Positions 7,660-16,425 of a DNA stretch of 64,000 nt are shown piece by piece (the first letter of the stretch is position 1; every line of letters starts with the position of its first letter). A model generated the notes under the pieces. That model did no database searches. It was given only the letters and a program-made list of their open reading frames with translations, and was not told the origin of the DNA. Source of the stretch: Pontiellaceae bacterium B12227 (GTDB lineage: Bacteria > Verrucomicrobiota > Kiritimatiellia > Kiritimatiellales > Pontiellaceae); NCBI GenBank assembly GCA_029432775.1, contig JAROAZ010000011.1, positions 1 through 64,000 of the forward strand, in the 5' to 3' direction. Position numbers and translations under genes: made by a program.

Positions 7660-9123
7660 GTGTCTGACATGAAGATAATTTTTGTAAGTAGCGAGATCGT
7701 ACCATTCGCATCGACGGGCGGTCTAGGAGATGTTTGTGCGGCTTTGCCGAAAGCATTGGCTCAGGAAGACGTCGACGTCGTTCGCTTTATTCCCCTTTAT
7801 CAGGATATCGACCGGGAACTCTATGAACTGACTCCGTGCGATGTGGAACTGCATATTCCGCTGGGAAATGCGTGGTATTTCGGAACCGTCTGGCAGCAGG
7901 TTAAAGACGGGGTAACGACCTACTTTATTCATAGTAATGCCTTCTTCGAACGGCCGGGAATTTACGGCGCTCCCAACCACGGTTACGGAGATAATTTTGA
8001 ACGCTTCCTCTTTTTCCAGAAGGCGGTGGTGAAGCTGATTGATGTCTGGGATATGAAGCCCGATATTGTTCATTGCAACGACTGGCAGGCGGGGCTGGTG
8101 CCCATGTTACTCCATTACGGCATCGACGGAAACTTCCGAAACGGCCGGGAAAAAACGCTGATCACAATCCATAATCTAGCGCATCAGGGCTGGGCGCCGG
8201 CTGAAAAGTTTTATATGACCCAGCTACCGGACAGTTGCTATACCATGCATACGCTCGAATTTTATGGGGAAATCAATACGTTGAAAGGCGGCTTGGTGGG
8301 GGCCTCGGCCATTAATGCGGTCAGCCCTACATATGCGGAGGAGATCAAAAGCGCAGAGTTCGGATGTAAGCTGAACGGCGTGCTGTATCATCGGAAAGAT
8401 GTGCTTCATGGAATTTTGAACGGTATTGATTACACCATTTGGAATCCGGAGACCGACCCGCACCTGCCGGCAAACTATTCTGAAACCGACCTGTCCGGCA
8501 AGGCGCTCTGTAAAAAAGCGCTGCAGGAAGAGTGTGGTCTGACAGTGGATCCAAAAGTTCCAATGCTTGGAATTATTACCCGGTTGGTGCCGCAGAAAGG
8601 GATCGATTTGTTGGCGGCATCCATCGAGCAGATCGTCGAGACCGGCGTCCAGCTGGTGCTGCTGGGAACAGGGGAGCGTCGTTTTGAAGAAGCCTGTGCC
8701 GAATGGGCCCGGCGCTGGCCGGACCAGGTTGCCTGCTGGCTCGAATTTTCCCACGAAAAGGCACATCGTATCGAAGCCGGCACGGATCTCTTCCTGATGC
8801 CGTCCGAGTTTGAACCCTGCGGGCAGAATCAATTGTACAGCATGCGCTATGGAACCATTCCGCTGGTTCGTGCTGTGGGCGGGCTGGAAGATTCTGTGGT
8901 CGATTATGCAGAAAAGGGCGGCACCGGGTTCAAGTTCAAAGCCTACTCTGTGGAAGAGTTTATGGAATGCCTGAAACGGGCCCTGGCCGTTTATAAAACT
9001 TCCAGCCGTTGGAAGCCGCTGATGAAACGAGCGATGAAACAGGACTTCTCCGTCAAACACATGGCGCGGGATTATATGAACCTCTACACTAAAATTCTTA
9101 CCTACAATGCGAAGGTGGATTGA
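7660..9123 (+). CDS. glgA: Glycogen synthase (ADP-glucose, GT5)
   Basis: The 487-residue product is a GT5 glycosyltransferase that extends alpha-1,4-glucan. It has KIIFVSSEIVPF followed by STGGLGDV, HCNDWQAGLVP, the second Rossmann domain GIITRLVPQKG and the active-site loop PSEFEPCGQNQ, with AVGGLEDSV after it. The sugar-nucleotide motif normally written KxGGL reads STGGL, so the lysine is replaced by serine; this may reflect a subfamily preference. Start GTG 7660 has GGGAG ten bases upstream; ATG 7669 is the alternative. A palindrome copy lies at 8558-8572. The gene overlaps yraN by 17 bases. Confidence 0.93.
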   Translation: MSDMKIIFVSSEIVPFASTGGLGDVCAALPKALAQEDVDVVRFIPLYQDIDRELYELTPCDVELHIPLGNAWYFGTVWQQVKDGVTTYFIHSNAFFERPGIYGAPNHGYGDNFERFLFFQKAVVKLIDVWDMKPDIVHCNDWQAGLVPMLLHYGIDGNFRNGREKTLITIHNLAHQGWAPAEKFYMTQLPDSCYTMHTLEFYGEINTLKGGLVGASAINAVSPTYAEEIKSAEFGCKLNGVLYHRKDVLHGILNGIDYTIWNPETDPHLPANYSETDLSGKALCKKALQEECGLTVDPKVPMLGIITRLVPQKGIDLLAASIEQIVETGVQLVLLGTGERRFEEACAEWARRWPDQVACWLEFSHEKAHRIEAGTDLFLMPSEFEPCGQNQLYSMRYGTIPLVRAVGGLEDSVVDYAEKGGTGFKFKAYSVEEFMECLKRALAVYKTSSRWKPLMKRAMKQDFSVKHMARDYMNLYTKILTYNAKVD

Positions 9124-9538
9124 ACAGCTGTTTAAACGGAAAAATGAACCTGCTCATTTGGCATCGGGTCGGTGGGGCGAGCAGGTGGCTGTTCGTTTGC
9201 TGAAATCCAAACATTGGAAAATTATCGGCGAGCGGGTCCGGGCGGGAAAGCACGACGAACTGGATATTATTGCCGAAGACTCAAGTGCGCTCGTCTTTGT
9301 TGAGGTGAAAACCCGCAAAAATGAAGATTTTGGCCGTCCCTTTTCCGCCGTGAATAAGGAGAAGCGCAAACGCCTCTCCCGCGCAGCGGTCGCTTACCTG
9401 AAAAAGAAAAACATCAAACCGGATTATATCCGGTTTGATGTGGTCGAGGTGATTGGCGAGCCGGGGAATTCGCAGCCGGAGATCCGGCATATCGAAAATG
9501 CCTTTCCTTTAGACTCTGCGTACCGGCTCTGGTGGTAA
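9107..9538 (+). CDS. yraN: YraN/UPF0102 family endonuclease-like protein
   Basis: A 143-residue protein of the UPF0102 family. The PD-(D/E)xK-like core is visible as HDELDIIAEDSSALVFVEVKTR, with the early GRWGEQVAVRLL helix and PDYIRFDVVEV near the end. Members are widespread and are thought to act on DNA, but no substrate is established. It overlaps the end of glgA by 17 bases, so the two are probably translated from one transcript. It ends almost against the converging sodN gene. Confidence 0.88.
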   Translation: MRRWIEQLFKRKNEPAHLASGRWGEQVAVRLLKSKHWKIIGERVRAGKHDELDIIAEDSSALVFVEVKTRKNEDFGRPFSAVNKEKRKRLSRAAVAYLKKKNIKPDYIRFDVVEVIGEPGNSQPEIRHIENAFPLDSAYRLWW

Positions 9539-9541
9539 GGT

Positions 9542-9982
9542 CTAGTGCTGGTGCTTTTCGCCCATATAGGTATGTTCCAGCGTATGGATCAGCTCTTTCA
9601 GTTTTGTCACATTCTTGATGTCGGTGGTCTGTTTGCATTTCATGGAATAGATAATGATTTCATGAAGGGCTTTTAAATTTTCTTCATAATGATCCATTCC
9701 CGGCTTAATGCGCTGGGCGAGAAAATAGTGGCAGGCGATTTCAATGATTTCATCCGCATGGTTTTCCTTCGTCATGACCCATCGAGTAGTCTGGTTGGCG
9801 TTCTGCCCGGCTTCTATTTGTGTCATGGCTTTGGTGATGGTGGTCACATGCTCTTCCATCATATGGATACGAGCCTGATCATCATAGATTCCGCAGGGAA
9901 CCTGGCAATGGGCAACAGCAGTGGATATGAGGGCGGCAGCCATCAGGGCTGATACGATTAATTTTTTAGCAGGTATAATCAT
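9542..9982 (-). CDS. sodN: Nickel superoxide dismutase with Sec signal peptide
   Basis: The 146-residue precursor carries the Ni-hook HCQVPCGIYDD, which matches the HCxxPCGxY signature unique to Ni-containing superoxide dismutase. Nickel is bound by the N-terminal amine and His1, Cys2 and Cys6 of the mature chain. Upstream is a 24-residue signal peptide (KK, a hydrophobic stretch, then STAVA) whose AVA site would release His1 directly. The mature size of 122 residues fits the family (about 117). Start ATG 9982 has GGAGAG upstream; a longer in-frame start at 10057 adds 25 residues and lacks that context. Nothing like the SodX maturation protease is seen nearby. The product would work outside the cytoplasm, unlike the classical cytoplasmic streptomycete enzyme. 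Confidence 0.92.
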   Translation of the reverse strand: MIIPAKKLIVSALMAAALISTAVAHCQVPCGIYDDQARIHMMEEHVTTITKAMTQIEAGQNANQTTRWVMTKENHADEIIEIACHYFLAQRIKPGMDHYEENLKALHEIIIYSMKCKQTTDIKNVTKLKELIHTLEHTYMGEKHQH

Positions 9983-10047
9983 TATACTCTCCGTTTGAAT
10001 TATTAAGATAATTCGAATAGCACCAAAATAGTCGTATATTGTCGAAT

Positions 10048-10074
10048 AAAAAAGCACCCGTCTTTAACGGATGC
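10048..10074 (-). terminator. Rho-independent terminator after upp
   Basis: On the minus strand an 8-bp stem (GCATCCGT/ACGGGTGC, one G-U pair) with a short loop is followed by six Ts. It lies about 25 bases past the stop of upp and would end the rny-upp transcript. Confidence 0.8.
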
Positions 10075-10100
10075 CTTTTCAGCATAGTGCTCAGATGTGC

Positions 10101-10724
10101 CTATAGTGTGTTGAAAATCCGGTCGCCGGCATCTCCAAGGCCCGGCACAATGTAGGCCTGGTCATTCAGGTGATCATCAATTGCACAGGTGAAAATGGAT
10201 ACATCGGGGTGGGCTTTCTGAACTTTTTCAATGCCTTCTGGCGACGCAATGGTGCATAGCATAGAGACGTTGGATACGCCCCATTGTTTGACCATGTTGA
10301 TGGCTTCAATGGCAGAGCCGCCGGTCGCGAGCATCGGGTCGATTACGAATGCAATTTCCGGCGGGTGCTCAGAAAATTTCTGGTAATACTCAACCGGCTT
10401 GAGCGTGGATTCATCCCGATAGAAACCGAGATGCCAGACTTCGGCCTGAGGAATCATTTCCTGTACCGCTTCGCACATGCCCAGGCCTGCACGCAAAATC
10501 GGAACCAGGCCAATGCGGGTTTCCACGTGCTTGCACATCGTTTTGCAAAGCGGGGTTTCCACTTCGATGTCTTCAAGAGGCAGGGTGGCGGTTGCTTCGT
10601 AAGCGAGCAGCAGTGTCAGCCGGCGAATCTGGTCGCGGAAAATGTAGGTGGGGGTGTTCTTATCACGCAGCATGGCCATGTGATGTTTGACTAACGGATG
10701 TTTCAATTCAACAACTCGACTCAT
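10101..10724 (-). CDS. upp: Uracil phosphoribosyltransferase
   Basis: The 207-residue enzyme makes UMP from uracil and PRPP in pyrimidine salvage. The PRPP-binding motif reads FVIDPMLATGGSA, with VPILRAGLGM and the C-terminal uracil-binding IVPGLGDAGDRIF. The length is standard. It lies 13 bases after RNase Y on the same strand, with an AGGAG-like site in the gap, and a terminator follows. Confidence 0.96.
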   Translation of the reverse strand: MSRVVELKHPLVKHHMAMLRDKNTPTYIFRDQIRRLTLLLAYEATATLPLEDIEVETPLCKTMCKHVETRIGLVPILRAGLGMCEAVQEMIPQAEVWHLGFYRDESTLKPVEYYQKFSEHPPEIAFVIDPMLATGGSAIEAINMVKQWGVSNVSMLCTIASPEGIEKVQKAHPDVSIFTCAIDDHLNDQAYIVPGLGDAGDRIFNTL

Positions 10725-10737
10725 ATCTTAAATTCTC

Positions 10738-12300
10738 CTATTTGGCATATTCCACACAGCGGGTTTCGCGGATGACCGTCACGCGAACGGTGCCCGGAAT
10801 TTTAACTTCTTTTCCAACTTGTTTAGCAATGTTTTTGGCCAGGAGCGAGGTTCCATGATCGTTGAACTTTTCCGGTTCAACCATAATTCGGATTTCGCGT
10901 CCGGCCTGTACGGCATAGCTGCTTTTCACACCGGCATACTGGTTGGCAATCTGTTCAATTTTTTCTAGGCGCTGAAGATAGAGGTCGGTCGTTTCGGCGC
11001 GTGCGCCCGGTCGGGCGGCGGTGAGCGCATCGGCGGCATCGCAGAGCACGGCATACACGCTTTCCCGCTCCATCTCTTCGTGATGCGACCCTACGGCATT
11101 ATAAACAATGCGGTCTTCGCCATATTTACGCATCATGTTTGCACCAATCACCGCATGGCCGCCTTCCACTTCGTGGTCAACCGCTTTTCCGAGATCGTGG
11201 AAGATGCCGACCCGTTTAGCAATTTTTGCATCGAGCCCCATCTCTGTGGCCATCATGGACATGATATGTGCCGTTTCAATCGAATGGTCCAGTACGTTCT
11301 GTTTGTAGCTGGTGCGGAATTTGAGTTTGCCCAGCGTATGCACCAGTTCCGGTGCAACTCCGGTAATTCCCAGACCGAAGAGGGCTTCTTCTCCGGCATG
11401 ACGTATCGTATCGTCGATTTCCTCGCGGACTTTAGCCACCGTTTCTTCAATCCGGGCCGGATGAATCCGTCCATCCTCAATCAGGCGCTCCAGAGCAACC
11501 CTGGCCACTTCGCGGCGGATGGGATCGTAGCAGGAGAGGACCACCACTTCCGGTGTCTCATCAATCAGCACGTTAACGCCGGTTTCCGATTCAAAAGATT
11601 TAATATTCCGTCCTTCTTTACCGATGATGCGTCCCTTGATGGCATCATTTTCCAGTGACACCTGACTGGTGGTAATATCGCAGACCGTTTCGGCTGCATA
11701 GCGCTGAATGGCCGTTGCAACGATTTCGCGGGCCTTTTTCCTGGCTTCTTCCTTGGCCTCTTTCTGAATGTGGCGGACGAGCCCGTTGGCTTCGGCCTGA
11801 AGCTCTTCCTCCATGCGTTTCATAATGATTTCGCGGGCTTCTTTTTTGGAAAGGGCCCCGGCATCTTCAACGCGAAGCAGTTCTTCTTTGATCAGTTTGT
11901 CGAGTTCAAGCTGCTGTTCGCGGAGCGTATCTTTGTGCTCGCTGATCTCCGTCATCCGGCCGGTGAGCTGCAGCTCTTTGGTGTTGAGCATTTCGAGTTT
12001 GCTGGTCAGGTTCTTTTCCCGTTCAACAACCCGTTTTTCAAGGTCCAGAATATCCTTCCGCTGGGCGGCCAGATCCCGTTCCGAGTTTTCACGAGCGCGT
12101 AAAATGGCATCTTTTGCCTGAACTTTAGCTTCGCGCCGGACCACTTCCGCCTCTTTCTGCGCTTCGGCCAAAATGGCTTTTGCCTGTTTACTGGCGGCAA
12201 TGGCATTGGTTTTCGTGATGTAGGCATGAAAAAAGAAGCCCAGCACCAGAAAGCCGATGCTGAGAACCAGCTCGTATCCAGTATAATCCATAAAATCCAT
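10738..12300 (-). CDS. rny: Ribonuclease Y
   Basis: The 520-residue membrane-anchored endoribonuclease starts mRNA decay. One N-terminal membrane segment (YELVLSIGFLVLGFFFHAYI) is followed by a long charged coiled coil (about residues 30-200), a KH domain (GRIIGKEGRNIKSFE) and an HD domain (GIFHDLGKAVDHE). I chose ATG 12300 since GGAGG precedes it at a good distance; the frame extends to 12318 without a site. The 138-base gap from fthC holds no gene I could recognise; a 6S-like RNA was considered there and not supported. Confidence 0.96.
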   Translation of the reverse strand: MDFMDYTGYELVLSIGFLVLGFFFHAYITKTNAIAASKQAKAILAEAQKEAEVVRREAKVQAKDAILRARENSERDLAAQRKDILDLEKRVVEREKNLTSKLEMLNTKELQLTGRMTEISEHKDTLREQQLELDKLIKEELLRVEDAGALSKKEAREIIMKRMEEELQAEANGLVRHIQKEAKEEARKKAREIVATAIQRYAAETVCDITTSQVSLENDAIKGRIIGKEGRNIKSFESETGVNVLIDETPEVVVLSCYDPIRREVARVALERLIEDGRIHPARIEETVAKVREEIDDTIRHAGEEALFGLGITGVAPELVHTLGKLKFRTSYKQNVLDHSIETAHIMSMMATEMGLDAKIAKRVGIFHDLGKAVDHEVEGGHAVIGANMMRKYGEDRIVYNAVGSHHEEMERESVYAVLCDAADALTAARPGARAETTDLYLQRLEKIEQIANQYAGVKSSYAVQAGREIRIMVEPEKFNDHGTSLLAKNIAKQVGKEVKIPGTVRVTVIRETRCVEYAK

Positions 12301-12438
12301 GGTGAACCTCCGTTTCATGATAGATCACGCTCCATGGAAAGCCCGATGCAGTGTTGACGCATCATACAGGCAGCACGATCCCCTTATTTTTAAGGATTGA
12401 GTTTATACCTAGACAGGAGGTTTTGTCTAACGTTCGTT

Positions 12439-12996
12439 TTAAGCTTTAAGGAATTTTGTCTCGGTAACAACGAAATCGACCGGTTTGTCATGCATCTCGT
12501 GGGGAATGGCCGGGTAAATCTGGAAATTAAAAGCAATTCCAACCGAAATGCCGCTCAATTCAGCCAGTATCCGGTCGTAATATCCGCCGCCCCGGCCCAG
12601 CCGGTTTCCTGCAGCATCAAACCCCACGCCGGGAACCGCAATCAGATCGATTTGCTCCATGTTCAGCAGGCGCGGGGCCATCGGTTCTTCGATTCCATAA
12701 TGGCCGCGCCGGAACGGGGTGGATTTCTCGATCTCCGCCATCTCATAAAGCCGGGTTGCTTCGTTAAAGACGGGTATACACGTCCGCTGGCCGCGTTCCC
12801 AACAGTTGGAAAAAAGAGGCTCCAGTGAAACTTCGCCCCCGATGGCTTTATAAAGGGCAACGATTCCCGAGGATTGGAAGACTTCCAATGATTGGAAACG
12901 GTCGATGATTTCCGCGTTGGCTTCTTCCACCCACCGGCTATCCAGGGCGCGCCGTTTTTCACTGATTTCCTGACGCAGTTGTTTCTTACTGATCAC
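12439..12996 (-). CDS. 5-formyltetrahydrofolate cyclo-ligase
   Basis: This 185-residue enzyme converts 5-formyl-THF to 5,10-methenyl-THF with ATP. The signature VPGVGFDAAGNRLGRGGGYYDR is present, along with the N-terminal KKQLRQEISEKRR. It overlaps the end of rarA by 11 bases on the same strand, so the two are an operon. One exact palindrome copy (12883-12897) lies in the coding sequence and is encoded as part of a serine/glutamate-rich stretch. Confidence 0.93.
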   Translation of the reverse strand: MISKKQLRQEISEKRRALDSRWVEEANAEIIDRFQSLEVFQSSGIVALYKAIGGEVSLEPLFSNCWERGQRTCIPVFNEATRLYEMAEIEKSTPFRRGHYGIEEPMAPRLLNMEQIDLIAVPGVGFDAAGNRLGRGGGYYDRILAELSGISVGIAFNFQIYPAIPHEMHDKPVDFVVTETKFLKA

Positions 12997-14311
12997 TCTT
13001 TTTATTCCTTAGTGAGTTCCAGTGTTCGATCCGTTTGCGCATGGTGTCTTCATACCCCTGGCTCGTCGGCTCATAGTAGATTTTGTCGGTGGGAACATAT
13101 TCCTGATCCACAAAATGACCTTCGCCGGCGTGGGCATACTGATATTTTACGTCGCCTTTGTCGGGCTTTGGACCGCTTTGTAGATATTTCGGAACGGGCA
13201 GGGTACGGCCGTGTTCGACGTCGTGAAGGGCCTGATTGATTGCGGCATAGGCGGCATTGCTCTTCGGGGCACAGGCCAGATAGGTTGTGCACTGCGCGAG
13301 GGTAATGCGCGCTTCGGGCATGCCTATAAATTCGACGGCCTGCATGGTGGAAACGGCCAGCGTGATTCCGCGCGGGTCGGCATTGCCGATATCTTCGGAG
13401 GCCAGAATAATCAATCGGCGGGCGATGAAGCGCGGGTCTTCGCCGGCATAGAGCATTTTCGCGAGCCAATAGACGGCGGCATTCGGATCGGAGCCGCGCA
13501 CGCTTTTGATGAAGGCCGAGATGGTGTCGTAGTGTTCGTCTTCGTCGTGATCGTAGTTCACCGCCTTTTTCTGAACCGATTCTTCAATTTCGTGGCGCGT
13601 CAGATGCACCAGACCTTCTTCATTCGGCGGAGTGGTGAGGGCGGCAATTTCCAGTGCGTTCAAGGAGCGGCGAGCATCGCCTTCGCATACGGCGGCAAGA
13701 TGTTCCAACGCTTCAGCATCGGCGGTCACCAGTCCGTTCAGCCCGGTGGGAGCGGTCAGCGCCCGTTCGAGTACCTCAACAATGGATTCTTCCGACAGCG
13801 GTTGGAGTTGAAAAATCTGCGAGCGTGAATTGAGCGGGGTGTTGATAAAGAAAAACGGATTGTGAGTGGTGGCGCCGATCATAATGATGTCGCCGTTTTC
13901 CACATAGGGCAGCAATACATCCTGCTGCGATTTGTTGAAACGGTGAATCTCATCGATGAACAGAATCGTATCCTGTCCGTTCATCTTTTTCCAATGGCTC
14001 GCACCTTCCAGAATTTTCCGAAGAATGGAAACGTTGGCCAGCACGCCGCTAGTGCGCTCAAAGCGACGGTCGGTGGTTTTTGCAATCACTTCGGCCAGTG
14101 TGGTTTTTCCGCAGCCGGGCGGACCGTAGAGAATGATACTGCTGATGCGGTCGGCTTCAATGGCCCGGCGCAGCAGTTTGTTGTCGCCCAGGATATGTGT
14201 TTGACCGATGATCTGGTCTAACGACTGCGGCCGCATGCGTGCGGCCAGCGGGGCCGTGCCGGCTCCCGCTTTAGCTCCTTTTTTCTTTGGCTGGTCTTTA
14301 AAAAGGTCCAT
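12986..14311 (-). CDS. rarA: Replication-associated recombination ATPase RarA (MgsA)
   Basis: A 441-residue AAA+ ATPase related to clamp loaders and acting at stalled replication forks. Walker A reads GPPGCGKT and Walker B FIDEIHRF, with the sensor GATTHNPFF and the C-terminal tetramerisation segment containing CAPKSNAAYAAINQAL. It also has the expected N-terminal RMRPQSLDQIIGQ. It is the first gene of a likely operon with fthC. Confidence 0.94.
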   Translation of the reverse strand: MDLFKDQPKKKGAKAGAGTAPLAARMRPQSLDQIIGQTHILGDNKLLRRAIEADRISSIILYGPPGCGKTTLAEVIAKTTDRRFERTSGVLANVSILRKILEGASHWKKMNGQDTILFIDEIHRFNKSQQDVLLPYVENGDIIMIGATTHNPFFFINTPLNSRSQIFQLQPLSEESIVEVLERALTAPTGLNGLVTADAEALEHLAAVCEGDARRSLNALEIAALTTPPNEEGLVHLTRHEIEESVQKKAVNYDHDEDEHYDTISAFIKSVRGSDPNAAVYWLAKMLYAGEDPRFIARRLIILASEDIGNADPRGITLAVSTMQAVEFIGMPEARITLAQCTTYLACAPKSNAAYAAINQALHDVEHGRTLPVPKYLQSGPKPDKGDVKYQYAHAGEGHFVDQEYVPTDKIYYEPTSQGYEDTMRKRIEHWNSLRNKKSDQ

Positions 14312-14703
14312 GAGAAGAAGATTAGGGGCTCGTGAGGAAAAAGGAAACCGGAAAGAGCGGGAACAAAAAAATGAAGATAGGAAAAGGAACCCCGCGTTGG
14401 CCGTTTGTTAGGCGAACCTCTATCACCGTGGTAATAGATGTGGGCGCCAATCTAGCCGGTTTCCAGAACCCTCCCTTTTTCAAGGGCATGTGGGCACATG
14501 GCCGAAAGTCCAGCTCCCTTTAGAATATCATTGGGTAAGAGGAGTTACCTATCTACTCGAACCACGTAGGGCTTTGTTCCTTTCCTAACTTCGGTTTTGA
14601 AGCTACCAAATAACCGCTTGCGGGGCCATGAAAAAAACAGCTTTCAATCCGTTTTAAGGAGATCGAATTTGCTAATTGTCGTGGCCTCAGATACTTTAGA
14701 GTT
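14312..14703. other. 392-base gene-free spacer
   Basis: Between the divergent starts of rarA and gtrA no credible coding frame is seen on either strand. It contains a small interrupted palindrome around 14418-14435 and a strong AAGGAG at 14656-14661. That site precedes a 15-codon frame (TTG 14669, stop 14714-14716) which overlaps the gtrA start. Promoters for both flanking genes should lie here but I cannot place them with confidence. Confidence 0.5.
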
Positions 14704-15195
14704 ATGGCTTCACTGAAAAAAATCCTACTCGATAAGAATCATGCCGGCTTTCAATTCCTGAAGTACTCTATGTGTGGCGGAATTGCATTGGCGGCGGACA
14801 TGATCTCCTTCTTCCTTGTGGCGTGGCTGCTGTTTCCTGCCCTGACTCAAGATGATATTTTTGTACGTATTTTTAATATGCAAATTGAGCCGGTTGCAGA
14901 GGGCGCCCGTACGCTGAATTTCATTATCGGCAATACGATTGCATTCATTATCTCGAACATGACCGCATATATCCTGAATATCTTTTTTGTCTTCAAGGCA
15001 GGAAAGCACAACCGCTGGAAAGAACTCGGTTTGTTCTATCTCGTATCCGGCATCAGTGTGGGAATCGGTGTTGCGCTCGGGGTTGTGCTGATCAAAGGGT
15101 TCGGTATGTCGACCACGTCATCGTACGTGGCCAAAGTGGTGTCCACTACGCTGATCAATTATGCCGCCCGCAAGTTTTTCATTTTCCACGGATGA
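14704..15195 (+). CDS. GtrA-family membrane protein
   Basis: The 163-residue product has four hydrophobic segments and the GtrA start FLKYSMCGGIALAADMISFFL, plus NFIIGNTIAFIISNMTAYILN and the C-terminal NYAARKFFIF. GtrA-like proteins are thought to flip polyprenyl-linked sugars across the membrane or to serve cell-surface glycan synthesis. The ATG has no strong ribosome site of its own; a better site lies 40 bases upstream (see the spacer). It ends convergent to coaB, overlapping it by 17 bases. Confidence 0.85.
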   Translation: MASLKKILLDKNHAGFQFLKYSMCGGIALAADMISFFLVAWLLFPALTQDDIFVRIFNMQIEPVAEGARTLNFIIGNTIAFIISNMTAYILNIFFVFKAGKHNRWKELGLFYLVSGISVGIGVALGVVLIKGFGMSTTSSYVAKVVSTTLINYAARKFFIFHG

Positions 15196-15829
15196 GTTTT
15201 TCCAATGTCTGGAAAATTTTCGCTGCGCAATCGGATTTGTTGATGCAACCCCAGTGGACAAACTGGTTTTCTCCGGCTGACAGGAAACTGAAGGTACCCG
15301 TTGCGGCGCCCAGTGTTGCCGGGGTATTCAGCACAATGCCGTCCAGGTTCTTATGCTCCAGCTTCCGCCGCGCATGCTGTTCGCCGGCCTCGGTTTGCAG
15401 GGCGAAACCGAGGCAAATCTGATCGTTGCGCTTCTGCTGACCGAGTGTTTGGGCAATGTCGGCGGTGGCCTTCAGTTTCAGCGTAAGATCGTCGGGCGAC
15501 TTCGGCATTTTAGCCGTTTTTTTATCGATCGGAGTGTAGTCCGCCACGGCCGCGGCAAAGATGATGACGTCCGCAGATTGGAAAAGCGCTTCAGCCTTCC
15601 GCAGCATGTCTTCGGCACTGACGACTGGATGAATGGCCCCCTTGTTTCCAAGGGCTGGAAGATGGGAAGAAGCAACCGGCCCCGAAACGAAAAGAACTTC
15701 ATGGCCCTGTCGCACAGCTTCCTCGGCGATCGCTTTGCCCATCAGACCGCTGCTGGCGTTGCCGATGAATCGAACGGGATCAATGTATTCGTGCGTCGGC
15801 CCCGAGAGAATGAGAATTCGTTTATGCAT
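15179..15829 (-). CDS. coaB: Phosphopantothenate-cysteine ligase (CoaB)
   Basis: The 216-residue protein contains the CoaB signature (SGPTHEYIDPVRFIGNASSG, KAIAEEAVRQGHEVLFVSGP) and the AVADYTP motif, and joins phosphopantothenate with cysteine in coenzyme A synthesis. In most bacteria it is the C-terminal half of a fused CoaBC; here the ATG at 15829 overlaps the TAA of coaC by one base, so the halves are separate but coupled. Two palindrome copies lie inside (15200-15214 and 15646-15660), the first at the 3' end against gtrA. Confidence 0.93.
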   Translation of the reverse strand: MHKRILILSGPTHEYIDPVRFIGNASSGLMGKAIAEEAVRQGHEVLFVSGPVASSHLPALGNKGAIHPVVSAEDMLRKAEALFQSADVIIFAAAVADYTPIDKKTAKMPKSPDDLTLKLKATADIAQTLGQQKRNDQICLGFALQTEAGEQHARRKLEHKNLDGIVLNTPATLGAATGTFSFLSAGENQFVHWGCINKSDCAAKIFQTLEKLIRGK

Positions 15830-16383
15830 TAATACACGGAATTCAGAATAATCTGTGCAATGGCCGTCGGCGCACTCAGGCGTCCTCTCCCGGAGGTGCC
15901 GCACGCCATGCGACCTTCTTCGGGACCGATCTGGTGCCAGCCATACTTCAGGAGCTTCGTCACATTGTCCTGAACGATGGGGTTCGCCCACATCTGGAAG
16001 TTCATGGCAGGGCAGAAGATCCGTTTGCAGTTGGTTTTCAGCGACAGCGCACTGCAGTTGACGATGTCATCTCCAAATCCGTTCGCCAGTTTTCCAATGG
16101 TGTCCGCCGTGGCCGGAATAACCACAAAGGCATCCGCTTCCGTGGCCGGATAGAGGTGCGGGTAGATCACATCCATGCCGCCGGAGCTGGTGTCCGGAAA
16201 GATGGATGTGAGCACTTTCTGCTGCGTGAGTGCAGCAAAAGTGAGGGGGGCAACAAACCGGGTTGCCGCGTCGGTCATGACAACCCGTACATCGCAGTTT
16301 GCTTTAACCAGCTGGCTGACGACGTCGGCCGCTTTATAAGCGGCAACGCCCCCGGTGATTCCGATTAATACTTTCGGCTTCAT
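15829..16383 (-). CDS. coaC: Phosphopantothenoylcysteine decarboxylase (CoaC)
   Basis: A 184-residue flavoprotein that decarboxylates phosphopantothenoylcysteine. It has the FMN-binding start KVLIGITGGVAAYKAADV, the active-site PAMNFQMW and the substrate loop RMACGTSGRGR with its conserved cysteine. It is the middle gene of the tightly spaced operon pyrH-frr-coaC-coaB, which pairs nucleotide, translation and cofactor functions. Confidence 0.94.
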   Translation of the reverse strand: MKPKVLIGITGGVAAYKAADVVSQLVKANCDVRVVMTDAATRFVAPLTFAALTQQKVLTSIFPDTSSGGMDVIYPHLYPATEADAFVVIPATADTIGKLANGFGDDIVNCSALSLKTNCKRIFCPAMNFQMWANPIVQDNVTKLLKYGWHQIGPEEGRMACGTSGRGRLSAPTAIAQIILNSVY

Positions 16384-16425
16384 CCTCTAACCCCCTGCAA
16401 CTGACTCTAACTCAGAAAGTCGGTT

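Noticed and set aside
8224..9060. 278-codon antisense frame in glgA
   Set aside because: Shadow of the GT5 coding frame with no family resemblance.
12301..12438. Possible 6S RNA next to the 5-formyl-THF cyclo-ligase gene
   Set aside because: The position is suggestive by analogy with enterobacteria, but only a 5-bp stem (GATGC/GCATC) could be found and no large bubble-like hairpin.
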